Part shown: piece by piece, positions 14,374 to 21,908 of the stretch
Layout: each line of letters opens with the position of its first letter
Numbering within the stretch: the first letter of the stretch is position 1
IMG/VR virus record: IMGVR_UViG_3300037104_000437
Coordinates: 1 to 30,845 of that record
Source of the DNA: a virus
Direction: 5' to 3' (one strand)
DNA length: 30,845 nucleotides
Position numbers and translations under genes: made by a program
The notes under the pieces: model-generated
What the model was told of the DNA's origin: nothing
What the model saw: the letters and a program-made list of their open reading frames with translations, nothing else
Database searches by the model: none

Positions 14374-14390
14374 ATTAATATATATAGTAA
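14374..14390 (-). promoter_or_regulatory. Promoter element A (leftward), TTACTATATATATTAAT
   Basis: On the minus strand this 17-base sequence lies 44 bases upstream of the first leftward gene and recurs exactly at 30544-30560 upstream of a rightward gene. It is AT-rich with a TATAAT-like core (TATATT). I infer a phage promoter class serving the accessory cluster; the sigma factor or polymerase is unknown. Confidence 0.65.
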
Positions 14391-14425
14391 AAGTAACTTT
14401 AAATAAAATACTCAACCTAGCAATT

Positions 14426-14445
14426 TTCAAGAACAAATAATAAAT
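14426..14445 (+). promoter_or_regulatory. Promoter element B (rightward), TTCAAGAACAAATAATAAAT
   Basis: This 20-base sequence lies 23 bases before the first gene of the tail operon and recurs exactly, on the other strand, at 30489-30508 before the lipoprotein/terminase operon. Its TAATAAAT end recalls the T4 late promoter TATAAATA, though this is only a resemblance. I infer a late promoter for structural genes. Confidence 0.65.
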
Positions 14446-14468
14446 TCATTATATTTTGGGATTATTGC

Positions 14469-14639
14469 ATGAATATACTTAATTTGTATCTTGAATATTT
14501 ATCAAAAGAGCAAGTATCTTCTGCAGCAGGAATATGTGGAATTGATTCTATCTCTTCTGGAAAACCTTTAAAAATGCCAATTAAAAAAAAGAACGATGAA
14601 GATAAGGAAGATGAAGAACAAAATGAAGATGAAGATTAA
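14469..14639 (+). CDS. Small protein with strongly acidic C-terminus
   Basis: A 56-residue gene product reading MNILNLYLEYLSKEQVSSAA at the start and ending in a run of about 16 mostly Asp/Glu residues (from NDEDKEDEE onward). A weak GGGA lies eight bases before the ATG. It is the first gene behind the rightward promoter, ahead of the tail tube gene. A short helix followed by an acidic tail could suit an assembly factor or DNA mimic, but this is speculation. Confidence 0.62.
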   Translation: MNILNLYLEYLSKEQVSSAAGICGIDSISSGKPLKMPIKKKNDEDKEDEEQNEDED

Positions 14640-14641
14640 TA

Positions 14642-14667
14642 TAATTAAAACTATTTTATTTTAATTA
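14642..14667 (+). other. All-A/T inverted repeat ahead of the tail tube gene
   Basis: TAATTAAAA at 14642-14650 pairs with TTTTAATTA at 14659-14667 across an eight-base loop, directly after the stop of the small acidic gene. The stem has no G-C pair, so it would be weak; it may be a partial terminator, an mRNA end stabiliser, or chance in AT-rich DNA. Confidence 0.3.
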
Positions 14668-14707
14668 GAAAATATATGCTTAACAAACAATAGGAGGAAA
14701 TAAAAAA

Positions 14708-15418
14708 ATGAAGACTTCGTTTGCTGTAACAGCCGACAATATTTTAACTAGAAAGTTTGGTGGTACTACTGTTGGAGTCGCCACCCCATATACATCAGGT
14801 CAGTTCTTTATCTGGTTTGAACCTCTTCCCGCAGCACTTAGTACTTATTTAGATGCTAATGCAAGTGGATTATCTGTTGATGATGCTCAAAAAATTCTTG
14901 CTGCATCATGTTTATCATTTACCCCTCCAGGTGGAACTTTAAATTCTATCGAATTTACTGGACTAGGTGGAATCAAATGGAATGCACCTGGAAATATAGA
15001 ATATGGAACAGCTTTCACAGCTAAATTTCTTGAGTTTTCCAAAACACCAATTCTTAATATTTTCCATTCTTGGGTTAAAATGATTAGAGATTATAGATTA
15101 GGAATTTCTGACATTTTAAAGGACGATGATGATGGAAGCGGCTGGGTAAAATCAAAATATGCTTCAACTTTATACTATTGGACAACTGCTCCTGATGGAA
15201 TTTCCATAGAATATTATGCTTGCTATGATGGAGTTTTTCCAACTAAAGATCCTCAAGATTTATTCTCTGGTGACGTTGAAACTGTTGGAAGACTTGATAT
15301 AGAACAAGAGTTTAAATTTGACTATATGTGGCACGAACCATGGGTTAAGTCAAAATGCGAAACTTACGCTTCTGCTCTTACTGCTGCAGCAAGTGCAGTT
15401 AAAAGTTATCAATACTAA
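14708..15418 (+). CDS. Tail tube protein (T4 gp19-like)
   Basis: A 236-residue protein whose C-terminal half resembles contractile-tail tube proteins. YACYDGVFPTKDPQDLFSGD (about 173-192) is followed by EQEFKFDYMWHEPWVKSKCE, the strand pattern around which gp19-type subunits stack into hexameric rings. The N-terminal half has alternating strands (FTGLGGIKWNAPG). A strong AGGAGG ribosome site suggests high expression, as expected for a subunit present in hundreds of copies. It precedes the baseplate genes in the same operon. The family call rests on overall pattern and context, not on a catalytic motif. Confidence 0.75.
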   Translation: MKTSFAVTADNILTRKFGGTTVGVATPYTSGQFFIWFEPLPAALSTYLDANASGLSVDDAQKILAASCLSFTPPGGTLNSIEFTGLGGIKWNAPGNIEYGTAFTAKFLEFSKTPILNIFHSWVKMIRDYRLGISDILKDDDDGSGWVKSKYASTLYYWTTAPDGISIEYYACYDGVFPTKDPQDLFSGDVETVGRLDIEQEFKFDYMWHEPWVKSKCETYASALTAAASAVKSYQY

Positions 15419-15485
15419 AAATTGATTTTCGAATAAAGTAAACAATAAAAATAATGAATAGTTCAGAATGAAAGGAGATTAAAAA

Positions 15486-16280
15486 ATGCCATTCAAAGGT
15501 TTCAATTTAAAGTACCCAGAGTATGAGGTAATTACTCCTCATACACATTTATCTTTTTCTCTTAGATCACTCAGTGTTTCTGAGGAAGAAAGATTAAAAG
15601 GTAGTCTTTTGACTCCAACTAAGATTACTGAGCACCTGAATAAATGTTTATATGAATCTATTGTTCAAAAACCTGAAAGTATTACAGATTATAAAACATT
15701 TTTAAAATCTTTAAGTTTAAAAGATAGAGATGCTCTCTTATATGGTCTTTATCACATAACATATGAAGAAATTAGAAACTATGATATTAGATGTACTAAT
15801 TGCAAAAAAGAATATCCTGTTACAGTTAAAGCTTCTGATATGTTTAGTATTAATCCATATCCATTTGAAGATATTTTATCAAAAAAATATAAGGTTGAAC
15901 TTCCTATATCAAAAGGAGTATATGCATATATAAAGCAACCTAGTATTGATGAAGAAGAAATAGCTATAAAGACATTATCAGCTACTCCTGGTTTAACAAT
16001 TGAAATGATTACAGAAACATTAATTGTTGATAGATTTGAACAAGATGTTGAAGAGGCAGTTGCTGATCCAATAGTTTATGCTAGCAGATATGATATTATT
16101 GATGCATATAGAAGTTTACCCGCAAGAGATAAACGAGTAATTTATGAAAAGTATAATGAAGAGTTTGGAAAATTTGGGATTGAATTAAAGATGAAATCTT
16201 TTTGTACACACTGCGGATTTGAGGAGGTAATTAAAGTCGACATGGTCGAAAACTTTTTTCGCATGGTATACTCTTCATGA
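15486..16280 (+). CDS. T4 gp26-like baseplate hub/assembly protein (zero-frame product)
   Basis: This 264-residue protein resembles the T4 gp26 baseplate family. It has an N-terminal helical region, a zinc-knuckle pair CTNC (Cys103, Cys106) and CTHC (Cys240, Cys243) that should close one zinc site, and a C-terminus ending ENFFRMVYSS. AAAGGAG precedes the start. In T4 this family works in hub assembly rather than as a major structural part. Just before the stop lies a six-T run after which the +1 frame stays open for 73 codons without its own start codon, so a longer product is likely. A second ribosome-site-like GAGGAGG (16221-16227) precedes the internal Met253. Confidence 0.8.
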   Translation: MPFKGFNLKYPEYEVITPHTHLSFSLRSLSVSEEERLKGSLLTPTKITEHLNKCLYESIVQKPESITDYKTFLKSLSLKDRDALLYGLYHITYEEIRNYDIRCTNCKKEYPVTVKASDMFSINPYPFEDILSKKYKVELPISKGVYAYIKQPSIDEEEIAIKTLSATPGLTIEMITETLIVDRFEQDVEEAVADPIVYASRYDIIDAYRSLPARDKRVIYEKYNEEFGKFGIELKMKSFCTHCGFEEVIKVDMVENFFRMVYSS

Positions 16281-16482
16281 GGTTGAAATAGATAAATATA
16301 AAAAGAATTTAAGTGAAACTATATTTTCAGCTATTGAATTATGTCACCAAACATACAGTGATATAATAACTATGCCTGTTAAAAGATTATATGATTTATT
16401 AAAATGGAAAACAGATTTAGAAGAAGAAAAATCTAAAATAATGAAAGAAAAACAAACTAAATCTGGTAGTCATAAAAAATAA
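16254..16482 (+). CDS. Probable +1 frameshift extension of the gp26-like protein
   Basis: From the TTTTTTC at 16254-16260 the +1 frame reads AWYTLHEVEIDKYKKNLSE and onward, a helical charged domain ending ...KSGSHKK at the stop 16480-16482. In this frame the last stop upstream is at 16228-16230, and no ATG, GTG or TTG lies between it and the slip site, so independent initiation is unlikely. Ribosomes slipping from UUU to UUC at this site would make a fused protein of about 332 residues, as tail assembly chaperones do in many phages by frameshifting. A one-base error in the T run would give the same picture. Confidence 0.65.
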
Positions 16483-16499
16483 TATAAGAGGGTAAATAT

Positions 16500-16928
16500 T
16501 TGGCAAATCTATTAGATAAATTTAAGAAAAATGTTGTAGGATCTAATAGTAAGGTTTCCGATTATACTTGTAAATTAACACCATCTGGAGAATTTACAAG
16601 AATTAATGATTTAGAAGCAATATTAAATTCATGGAATAATATTTTATTAACCCCAAAAGGAAGTTATGACCATGACCCAGCATATGGGAGTAATTTATAT
16701 AAATTTGTATTTGAACCAGCTGATGATCAAACAATAGAAGAAATAAAAGATGAAATTGAAACAGTTTTAGAAATTTATGATAATAGAGCAACTCCTTCTA
16801 ATATTACTATTAATTTTTTAAAAGAAAATAAAGGTTTTTCAGTTGATATATCTGTTGAGTATGACCACCAGGAAGGACAATTATCTGCTATTATAGATAA
16901 AAATACTTATTTTAACTTATCTTCTTAA
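16500..16928 (+). CDS. Baseplate wedge protein, T4 gp25-like
   Basis: This 142-residue protein matches the gp25/lysozyme-like wedge family. LEAILNSWNNILLTPKGSYDHDPAYGSNLYKFVFEP (about 38-73) has the conserved sequence in which a loop enters PxxGSxxxxPxxGSxLxxxLFEP. The C-terminus forms the expected strands. Gp25 links the wedge to the tail tube end and helps nucleate sheath assembly. The start is a TTG at 16500, seven bases behind GAGGG; no closer ATG exists. It lies between the gp26-like gene and further baseplate genes, as in other contractile phages. Confidence 0.88.
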   Translation: MANLLDKFKKNVVGSNSKVSDYTCKLTPSGEFTRINDLEAILNSWNNILLTPKGSYDHDPAYGSNLYKFVFEPADDQTIEEIKDEIETVLEIYDNRATPSNITINFLKENKGFSVDISVEYDHQEGQLSAIIDKNTYFNLSS

Positions 16929-16947
16929 AAAATAGGAATAATAAATA

Positions 16948-17469
16948 ATGATTCTATACTATTGTGTACTTAAAAATTACAAAGGTATTTTTAAGAAAAA
17001 GCATGTAGGGAATACACATCTATTTCTAGTTCCAATTTCAGAAGAAGCATATTTATATTTGGGAATGATTGGGGAACTAATTGATAATAAAGGAGTTTAT
17101 GCAACACAATTGATTATAAGATTATCTTCTGAAATAGTAGAAGATATTATTGAAAAAGAAAAAGAATATTTTAAAGATAGATTTATTGTGTTAGAAGAAA
17201 TAACATGCACACCAACAAAAATAACTTCTGGTGAGTATGATATTAAATTGGATGAAAAAGGAAAAATGATCTTATCTGATTTACATATTGATTTTGAAGC
17301 AGATTATAGTACTGATAAAAGAAGAATTTATTTAATGACTGGTGAATTTGATTTTGAATCTTCTGATATTAAATCAACAACTGATATGAAAATGTCAGCA
17401 GATAAGAAAATGGCTTATATGGGTGATAAAACAAGATATGAATCTTATATAATAAAAACGGAGGAATAA
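16948..17469 (+). CDS. Hypothetical protein in baseplate operon
   Basis: A 173-residue protein, rich in strands and charged turns, for example HLFLVPISEEAYLYLGMIG near the N-terminus and LSDLHIDFEADYSTDKRRIY at about 112-131. The C-terminal third is acidic with lysines and repeated methionines. AGGA precedes the start. The place between the gp25-like gene and two membrane-segment proteins suggests a baseplate or tail assembly part; I do not recognise the family. Confidence 0.78.
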   Translation: MILYYCVLKNYKGIFKKKHVGNTHLFLVPISEEAYLYLGMIGELIDNKGVYATQLIIRLSSEIVEDIIEKEKEYFKDRFIVLEEITCTPTKITSGEYDIKLDEKGKMILSDLHIDFEADYSTDKRRIYLMTGEFDFESSDIKSTTDMKMSADKKMAYMGDKTRYESYIIKTEE

Positions 17470-17474
17470 TTAAG

Positions 17475-18167
17475 ATGGAAAAAAATAAAGCAATTGACTC
17501 TAAAATATTAGAAATGGCTTGTAAAGATTATTTGCTTGCTGCAGTTACTAATAGCGCATCTTTAAGAAAAAAATTAACTTTTGCTGAACAAGTTAAATTG
17601 ACAGAACATGTTATGTCTATGAGTTATAAAGATTTAGTTTCTGTATTATTTTACGAAGGTAAAAATATTACAACTGAGAAAATTACAGACTTTGAAGGTA
17701 AAACTAAAAAGGCTTTAAAATATGGAGCTGCAGGGTTTGTAGGAAGAAAAATTGGAAAGACTGCAATTGGTGGAGCTCCACTAAAAGCTCTTGGGTTTAC
17801 ATTAAAAAAGGGAAGTGGTGTAGCTGATAGAATGACACATGGGGGAACAAAAGGTGGATTTTTAGGAGCTCTTGGTGGGGTTGGTCTTTTTTATCTATAT
17901 AGAAAACTTACAGATCCTTGTGTTCGAGCATCGTTATCTATAAAAAATATTGGTCATAGAAAATTAGCTAAACACGAATGTCAAGCAGCAGCAGCTAAAA
18001 AAGTTATTTCTACAATATCTTCAGATTTATCTAAGTGTGCAGAATCTTCTAATCCAGAAAAATGTAGGAGAAAATTACAGAGTGAAATCATGAAATGGAG
18101 AAAAAGATATCAAAAAGAATTAATTGAAATTTCAAAGTTAAAATCTAAAGAAGGAAATAAGGGTTAA
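17475..18167 (+). CDS. Glycine-hairpin/cysteine virion protein, paralogue A
   Basis: In this 230-residue protein an N-terminal helical region leads into glycine-rich sequence (about 80-126). A hydrophobic stretch GGFLGALGGVGLFYLYRKL (127-145) is followed by a C-terminal coiled, basic region with spaced cysteines (about 149, 169, 188, 197). GGAGG overlaps the end of the preceding gene. The next gene product has the same order of parts: hydrophobic glycine segment, RKLY, spaced cysteines including SKC, then KCRxKLxxEI. The two look paralogous. A membrane-inserting tail component is possible, but no function is known. Confidence 0.8.
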   Translation: MEKNKAIDSKILEMACKDYLLAAVTNSASLRKKLTFAEQVKLTEHVMSMSYKDLVSVLFYEGKNITTEKITDFEGKTKKALKYGAAGFVGRKIGKTAIGGAPLKALGFTLKKGSGVADRMTHGGTKGGFLGALGGVGLFYLYRKLTDPCVRASLSIKNIGHRKLAKHECQAAAAKKVISTISSDLSKCAESSNPEKCRRKLQSEIMKWRKRYQKELIEISKLKSKEGNKG

Positions 18168-18169
18168 AA

Positions 18170-18748
18170 ATGCCCTCAAGTTTTAAGTTAATTAGAGATA
18201 AACTTATAGCAATTATAGAATCAAGTTCTTTAACTAAATTTGAATCTAATTATTTAATAGAAAGTACTAGAGATCTTTCAGACTCTAGTACTTTCAAATT
18301 GTTATTTTTGTTAAATGAGAAGTCTAGTTCAGAAACTCAAAAAATGATAAAAATAGCTTTAACATCTGGAATAGCTGGAGCAATAATAGTTACTCCAGGT
18401 GGCATTCCGATTGCTTTATTAACTAGAAAATTATATCAAATGTATAATTGGAAATGTGGATATAATTGTAAAATAAATAAAAAAATTAAAGATAAAAAAT
18501 TATGTTATAAAAAATGTAATGTAAAGTCTCTTGAAAAAGTAGAGGATATGTTAAAATCTGAGATTTCTAAATGTAAAAACTTTAAAGCTCAAAAATATTC
18601 AGAAGATAAAATCACAAATAAAATTAAATCTATTAATTTACAAAATAAATGTAGAAATAAACTATTTAATGAATTAATCAAAATAAGACAAAAGAGAGTA
18701 GAAGCAGATTTAAAATTAAGTCAATACTTAAGGAGTCTTAATAAATAA
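18170..18748 (+). CDS. Glycine-hairpin/cysteine virion protein, paralogue B
   Basis: This 192-residue protein has a membrane-like segment with GIAGAIIVTPGGIPIALL (about 67-84). A lysine- and cysteine-rich region follows, with Cys at about 96, 100, 112, 116, 135 and 161, and then a helical end (LIKIRQKRVEADLKLSQYL). It shares the hydrophobic segment, RKLY, E-I-SKC and KCRNKL features with the preceding protein. Both are highly basic. The stop overlaps the next start (TAATG). The cytoplasm is reducing, so the cysteines may bind metal or become oxidised in the particle. Function unknown. Confidence 0.8.
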   Translation: MPSSFKLIRDKLIAIIESSSLTKFESNYLIESTRDLSDSSTFKLLFLLNEKSSSETQKMIKIALTSGIAGAIIVTPGGIPIALLTRKLYQMYNWKCGYNCKINKKIKDKKLCYKKCNVKSLEKVEDMLKSEISKCKNFKAQKYSEDKITNKIKSINLQNKCRNKLFNELIKIRQKRVEADLKLSQYLRSLNK

Positions 18749-19392
18749 TGCAGAATTATCAGCGGCAGTATGCCTATATAAATGAATTTTGGAGTGAGTT
18801 GTATGACATATATAGTAAACATGCTGTTGCTTATTTAGTTACATATTATAATATAGATACAAGTACTACTGTTTGGGATAATGAATTTTTAATGGGTGGT
18901 TCTTATGAAAAAATTGGAAGTTTATCTGGAATAAAGTGGAATAAATATTTATTTCTTCCTGTTTATTTTATTGAAGAAACATCTACAACCTTTGATGCTC
19001 AAGAAACAGGTTATGTAAATGAAGGTAATTCTGCAATAGTTTTTCCAGATACATATGGACTTATACCATATCCAAATGATATGGTTGTAATTGGTAGAAA
19101 ACAATATTATTCAACTGATCCAGATTCATATGCTATTTTTGCTGTAACAGGATTAACAAAACAAGGACCAGATAAGACTTATTGGAAATTAACGTTAACT
19201 GTTGAACAATCAAGAACAAACCAAGAAGTAGATCTACAAGTATCAAATAACTATATTTTTTATGAGTATGATAAAAAAATTCACACAATTCCTGAATCTC
19301 AAACGATGACACGAATGTTATCTAAATCAGAAATTTTAAGATCAAATTTAAAAAATTTATATGATGATAATTCAGGATTATATTTCGTATAG
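18748..19392 (+). CDS. Virion structural protein of baseplate/tail operon
   Basis: A 214-residue protein rich in Tyr, Trp and Phe. The N-terminal half runs YYNIDTSTTVWDNEFLMGGS, then SGIKWNKYLFLPVYFIEE. A block around IPYPNDMVVIGRKQYY (about 108-123) looks like paired strands. This pattern recalls structural proteins found next to gp6-like genes in large myoviruses, but I cannot name a T4 equivalent. AAGGAG lies slightly far upstream, with the start overlapping the preceding stop. It ends with TAG, which argues against recoding of that codon. Confidence 0.75.
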   Translation: MQNYQRQYAYINEFWSELYDIYSKHAVAYLVTYYNIDTSTTVWDNEFLMGGSYEKIGSLSGIKWNKYLFLPVYFIEETSTTFDAQETGYVNEGNSAIVFPDTYGLIPYPNDMVVIGRKQYYSTDPDSYAIFAVTGLTKQGPDKTYWKLTLTVEQSRTNQEVDLQVSNNYIFYEYDKKIHTIPESQTMTRMLSKSEILRSNLKNLYDDNSGLYFV

Positions 19393-19425
19393 AAAAATAA
19401 AGTTTTAACTAAATGGAGATTTGAA

Positions 19426-21906
19426 ATGGCTGTAGACACTAGTATAAGTAATCAAATTTATTTATCTAGAGATCAAATTAGAACTCAAATAATAGAATAT
19501 ATACAATATTATATGGAGTTGGAAAATGTAGATTTAACGAAATCATCTTTTCTTTCTTTTGTAATAAATATATTATCAACTTTAACTTCAAATCTTCTAT
19601 TCTATGAAACTTCTGTATATAAAGAATTTTTCCTCACAAAAGCTCAACTTCCTGAATCAATTATTAATTTATCAGCTTTCTTAGGATATAATACCAGAGA
19701 AGCATCATTTTCTACAGCAAATATTCTAATGTCTATTCCTCTAGGTTTTGGAGACTCAAATGCAACATTTTATATTCCAAATGGGTTTATATTTTATGCA
19801 GGAGCAATTCAATTTACAACATATTATTCTGTAGCAATAAACGTAGTAAATAATGCATCTGTTACTATAACGGTAACAGATGGAAGTAAATCATATAATT
19901 TACCTGTTGAAATAGATTATACTGTACCAGAATTTAGATTTGTTTTACCTGTTAGACAATATAAATTTAGTCAACAAGAATTTCAAATAGATTCAGATTT
20001 ACAAATATATCAATTTGTAACAATAGATGTTCCCATTAAAGGTAAAGTTTCTAGTTTAGCTGTTGAAGTCATAGATCCAAATGGTTCAGGATCAACTACT
20101 TATACAGAATATAATAGTTTATATTTAATGTCTTCAACTGATTATGGATTTGTTTCAAGAAGAACTCCAGCAGGAAGAACTTTATATTTTGGTAATGGAT
20201 TAATAGGAGCTCAACCAGCAGCTGGTTCAACGGTTGCGGTTACAATATATGAAACAGAGGGTGAAGATGGAAATGTAATTACTGCATCTATAAACAAAGG
20301 GGATAAAATTTATATTACAACATTGTCTGGAGCGGTACAAATTGTTAATTATACCTGTGTTAATACATCTCCAGCTAATGGTGGTCAAGACGAAGAATCA
20401 ACTGAAGATATTAGATCTAATTCAATAAAAAATTTAGTTTCACTTGGTCGACTAGTTTCAGAAGTTGATTATCAAAATACTGATGTAGTTATTCCATATT
20501 CTCCGTTTCATTCTTCTCCGCTTCCTGTTTTAAAAAGATCAGATATTAAGTGCAATGAAATTCAATTATACTCTAATTTAGATTTTGGTGGGGTTTTGGT
20601 TCCAACAAGAAATGAGAAATTAATAGTTCCTAGATCAACTACTAATATTCCAAGAGGAACAATTATAACATCTAATGGTGTTAATTATTCTACACTATTT
20701 AATCTTACATTAGATTATACAAATGGTTCAGGATATTATGATTATATAATGTATGATGTTACTCTTACACCAAATCTACAAACAACTTTTAATCCAAGTT
20801 ATAATGATATTGCAATTCAAAATTTAAATATGTATCTTGATTCTACAACTGGAGCTGCTGTTTTTGAATTAACTTACACCGGAACTGATACAAATGCTTC
20901 ATGTAAATTAGAAATAATGAAATCAAGTCAAATTTATCAAATGACAAATGATACAACAAATAAATTATTTACATATTCGTTTAATCCTTATACTTTATTT
21001 CCAGATGGTGATATAATTCTTAATTTTATAATTAGTTCTGGATCAACTCAAATATGTATATATTCTATAACAGTAACTTTTAGAAAATCACTAAATGATT
21101 TTATGATGTCAAATATGATAGATGATCCTATTAATAATATAGCTACCATATATGATATTCCAGTTATATTAACAAGTTATTATAATTCTATAATTAAAAA
21201 AGACTTCGAACTTCAAGTTTTACAATATATGATGTCATCATTAACATTTTCAAATTATAAAATGATAACAGATTTTGTTAATGTTAAATTTTCTAATACA
21301 ATTGGACTTTTAACAAATATGCAATATAACAATATAACAAAATCAAGTGTTATGAGTATAAGCCAATCTTCGGTTCCTCATGGAAATATAGGAGATTCAT
21401 ATATTGTTAATGGAACAGAGGGTGGTGTCTGGACTGGTCAAAAAAATAATATAGCGCAATGTATAGATAGTACTTCGCAAACTTGGTATTTCTTTAATCC
21501 AATTATGGATGATATGATTTATGTTGCAGATGTAGATCTAAAATACATATTTACTGGGTCACAATGGTTCCTTCCTGAATATAATATACCTTTACAAATT
21601 AGTATAGAGGTTGTTAAAGCAACTGATTATTTATCATCTGATTCTGCCTTAACAAGTTTAATACAATCTAATATCTTAAGTGCTTTTAAATCTAGATTTG
21701 GTTCCAATATTAGTCTTTATAGATCAGAAATAATAGCAGTAGTTCAAGAAACTGATGGAGTAGGATATTGTAATTTAATAAAACCAGAATCTAATATATT
21801 TTTTAATTTTAATCTTGATGATTTTAGTCAATCTCAATTATTAGAGTATACTCCAGAATATATTTATTTTTCAATTTCAGATATTTCTGTAAAGGTTTTA
21901 GGTTAA
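19426..21906 (+). CDS. Baseplate wedge protein, T4 gp6 / baseplate J-like
   Basis: At 826 residues this is the largest plus-strand gene. An N-terminal helical region (SRDQIRTQIIEYIQYYMELE and a following LSTLTSNLLFYE) precedes strand-rich domains. The stretch RRTPAGRTLYFGNGLIGAQP (about 246-265) followed by STVAVTIYETEGEDGNV is typical of gp6/baseplate-J proteins, and so is the EDIRSNSIKNLVSLGRLVSEVDY block (about 326-348). Two gp6 chains per wedge form the ring around the hub in contractile tails. The C-terminus holds an SALTSLIQSNILSAF helix typical of the family. TGGAG precedes the start. Confidence 0.87.
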   Translation: MAVDTSISNQIYLSRDQIRTQIIEYIQYYMELENVDLTKSSFLSFVINILSTLTSNLLFYETSVYKEFFLTKAQLPESIINLSAFLGYNTREASFSTANILMSIPLGFGDSNATFYIPNGFIFYAGAIQFTTYYSVAINVVNNASVTITVTDGSKSYNLPVEIDYTVPEFRFVLPVRQYKFSQQEFQIDSDLQIYQFVTIDVPIKGKVSSLAVEVIDPNGSGSTTYTEYNSLYLMSSTDYGFVSRRTPAGRTLYFGNGLIGAQPAAGSTVAVTIYETEGEDGNVITASINKGDKIYITTLSGAVQIVNYTCVNTSPANGGQDEESTEDIRSNSIKNLVSLGRLVSEVDYQNTDVVIPYSPFHSSPLPVLKRSDIKCNEIQLYSNLDFGGVLVPTRNEKLIVPRSTTNIPRGTIITSNGVNYSTLFNLTLDYTNGSGYYDYIMYDVTLTPNLQTTFNPSYNDIAIQNLNMYLDSTTGAAVFELTYTGTDTNASCKLEIMKSSQIYQMTNDTTNKLFTYSFNPYTLFPDGDIILNFIISSGSTQICIYSITVTFRKSLNDFMMSNMIDDPINNIATIYDIPVILTSYYNSIIKKDFELQVLQYMMSSLTFSNYKMITDFVNVKFSNTIGLLTNMQYNNITKSSVMSISQSSVPHGNIGDSYIVNGTEGGVWTGQKNNIAQCIDSTSQTWYFFNPIMDDMIYVADVDLKYIFTGSQWFLPEYNIPLQISIEVVKATDYLSSDSALTSLIQSNILSAFKSRFGSNISLYRSEIIAVVQETDGVGYCNLIKPESNIFFNFNLDDFSQSQLLEYTPEYIYFSISDISVKVLG

Positions 21907-21908
21907 AA

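Noticed and set aside
15419-15485. Possible third copy of element B ahead of the gp26-like gene (AACAATAAAAATAATGAAT).
   Set aside because: Only a loose match in AT-rich DNA, with different internal spacing; not enough to call a promoter.
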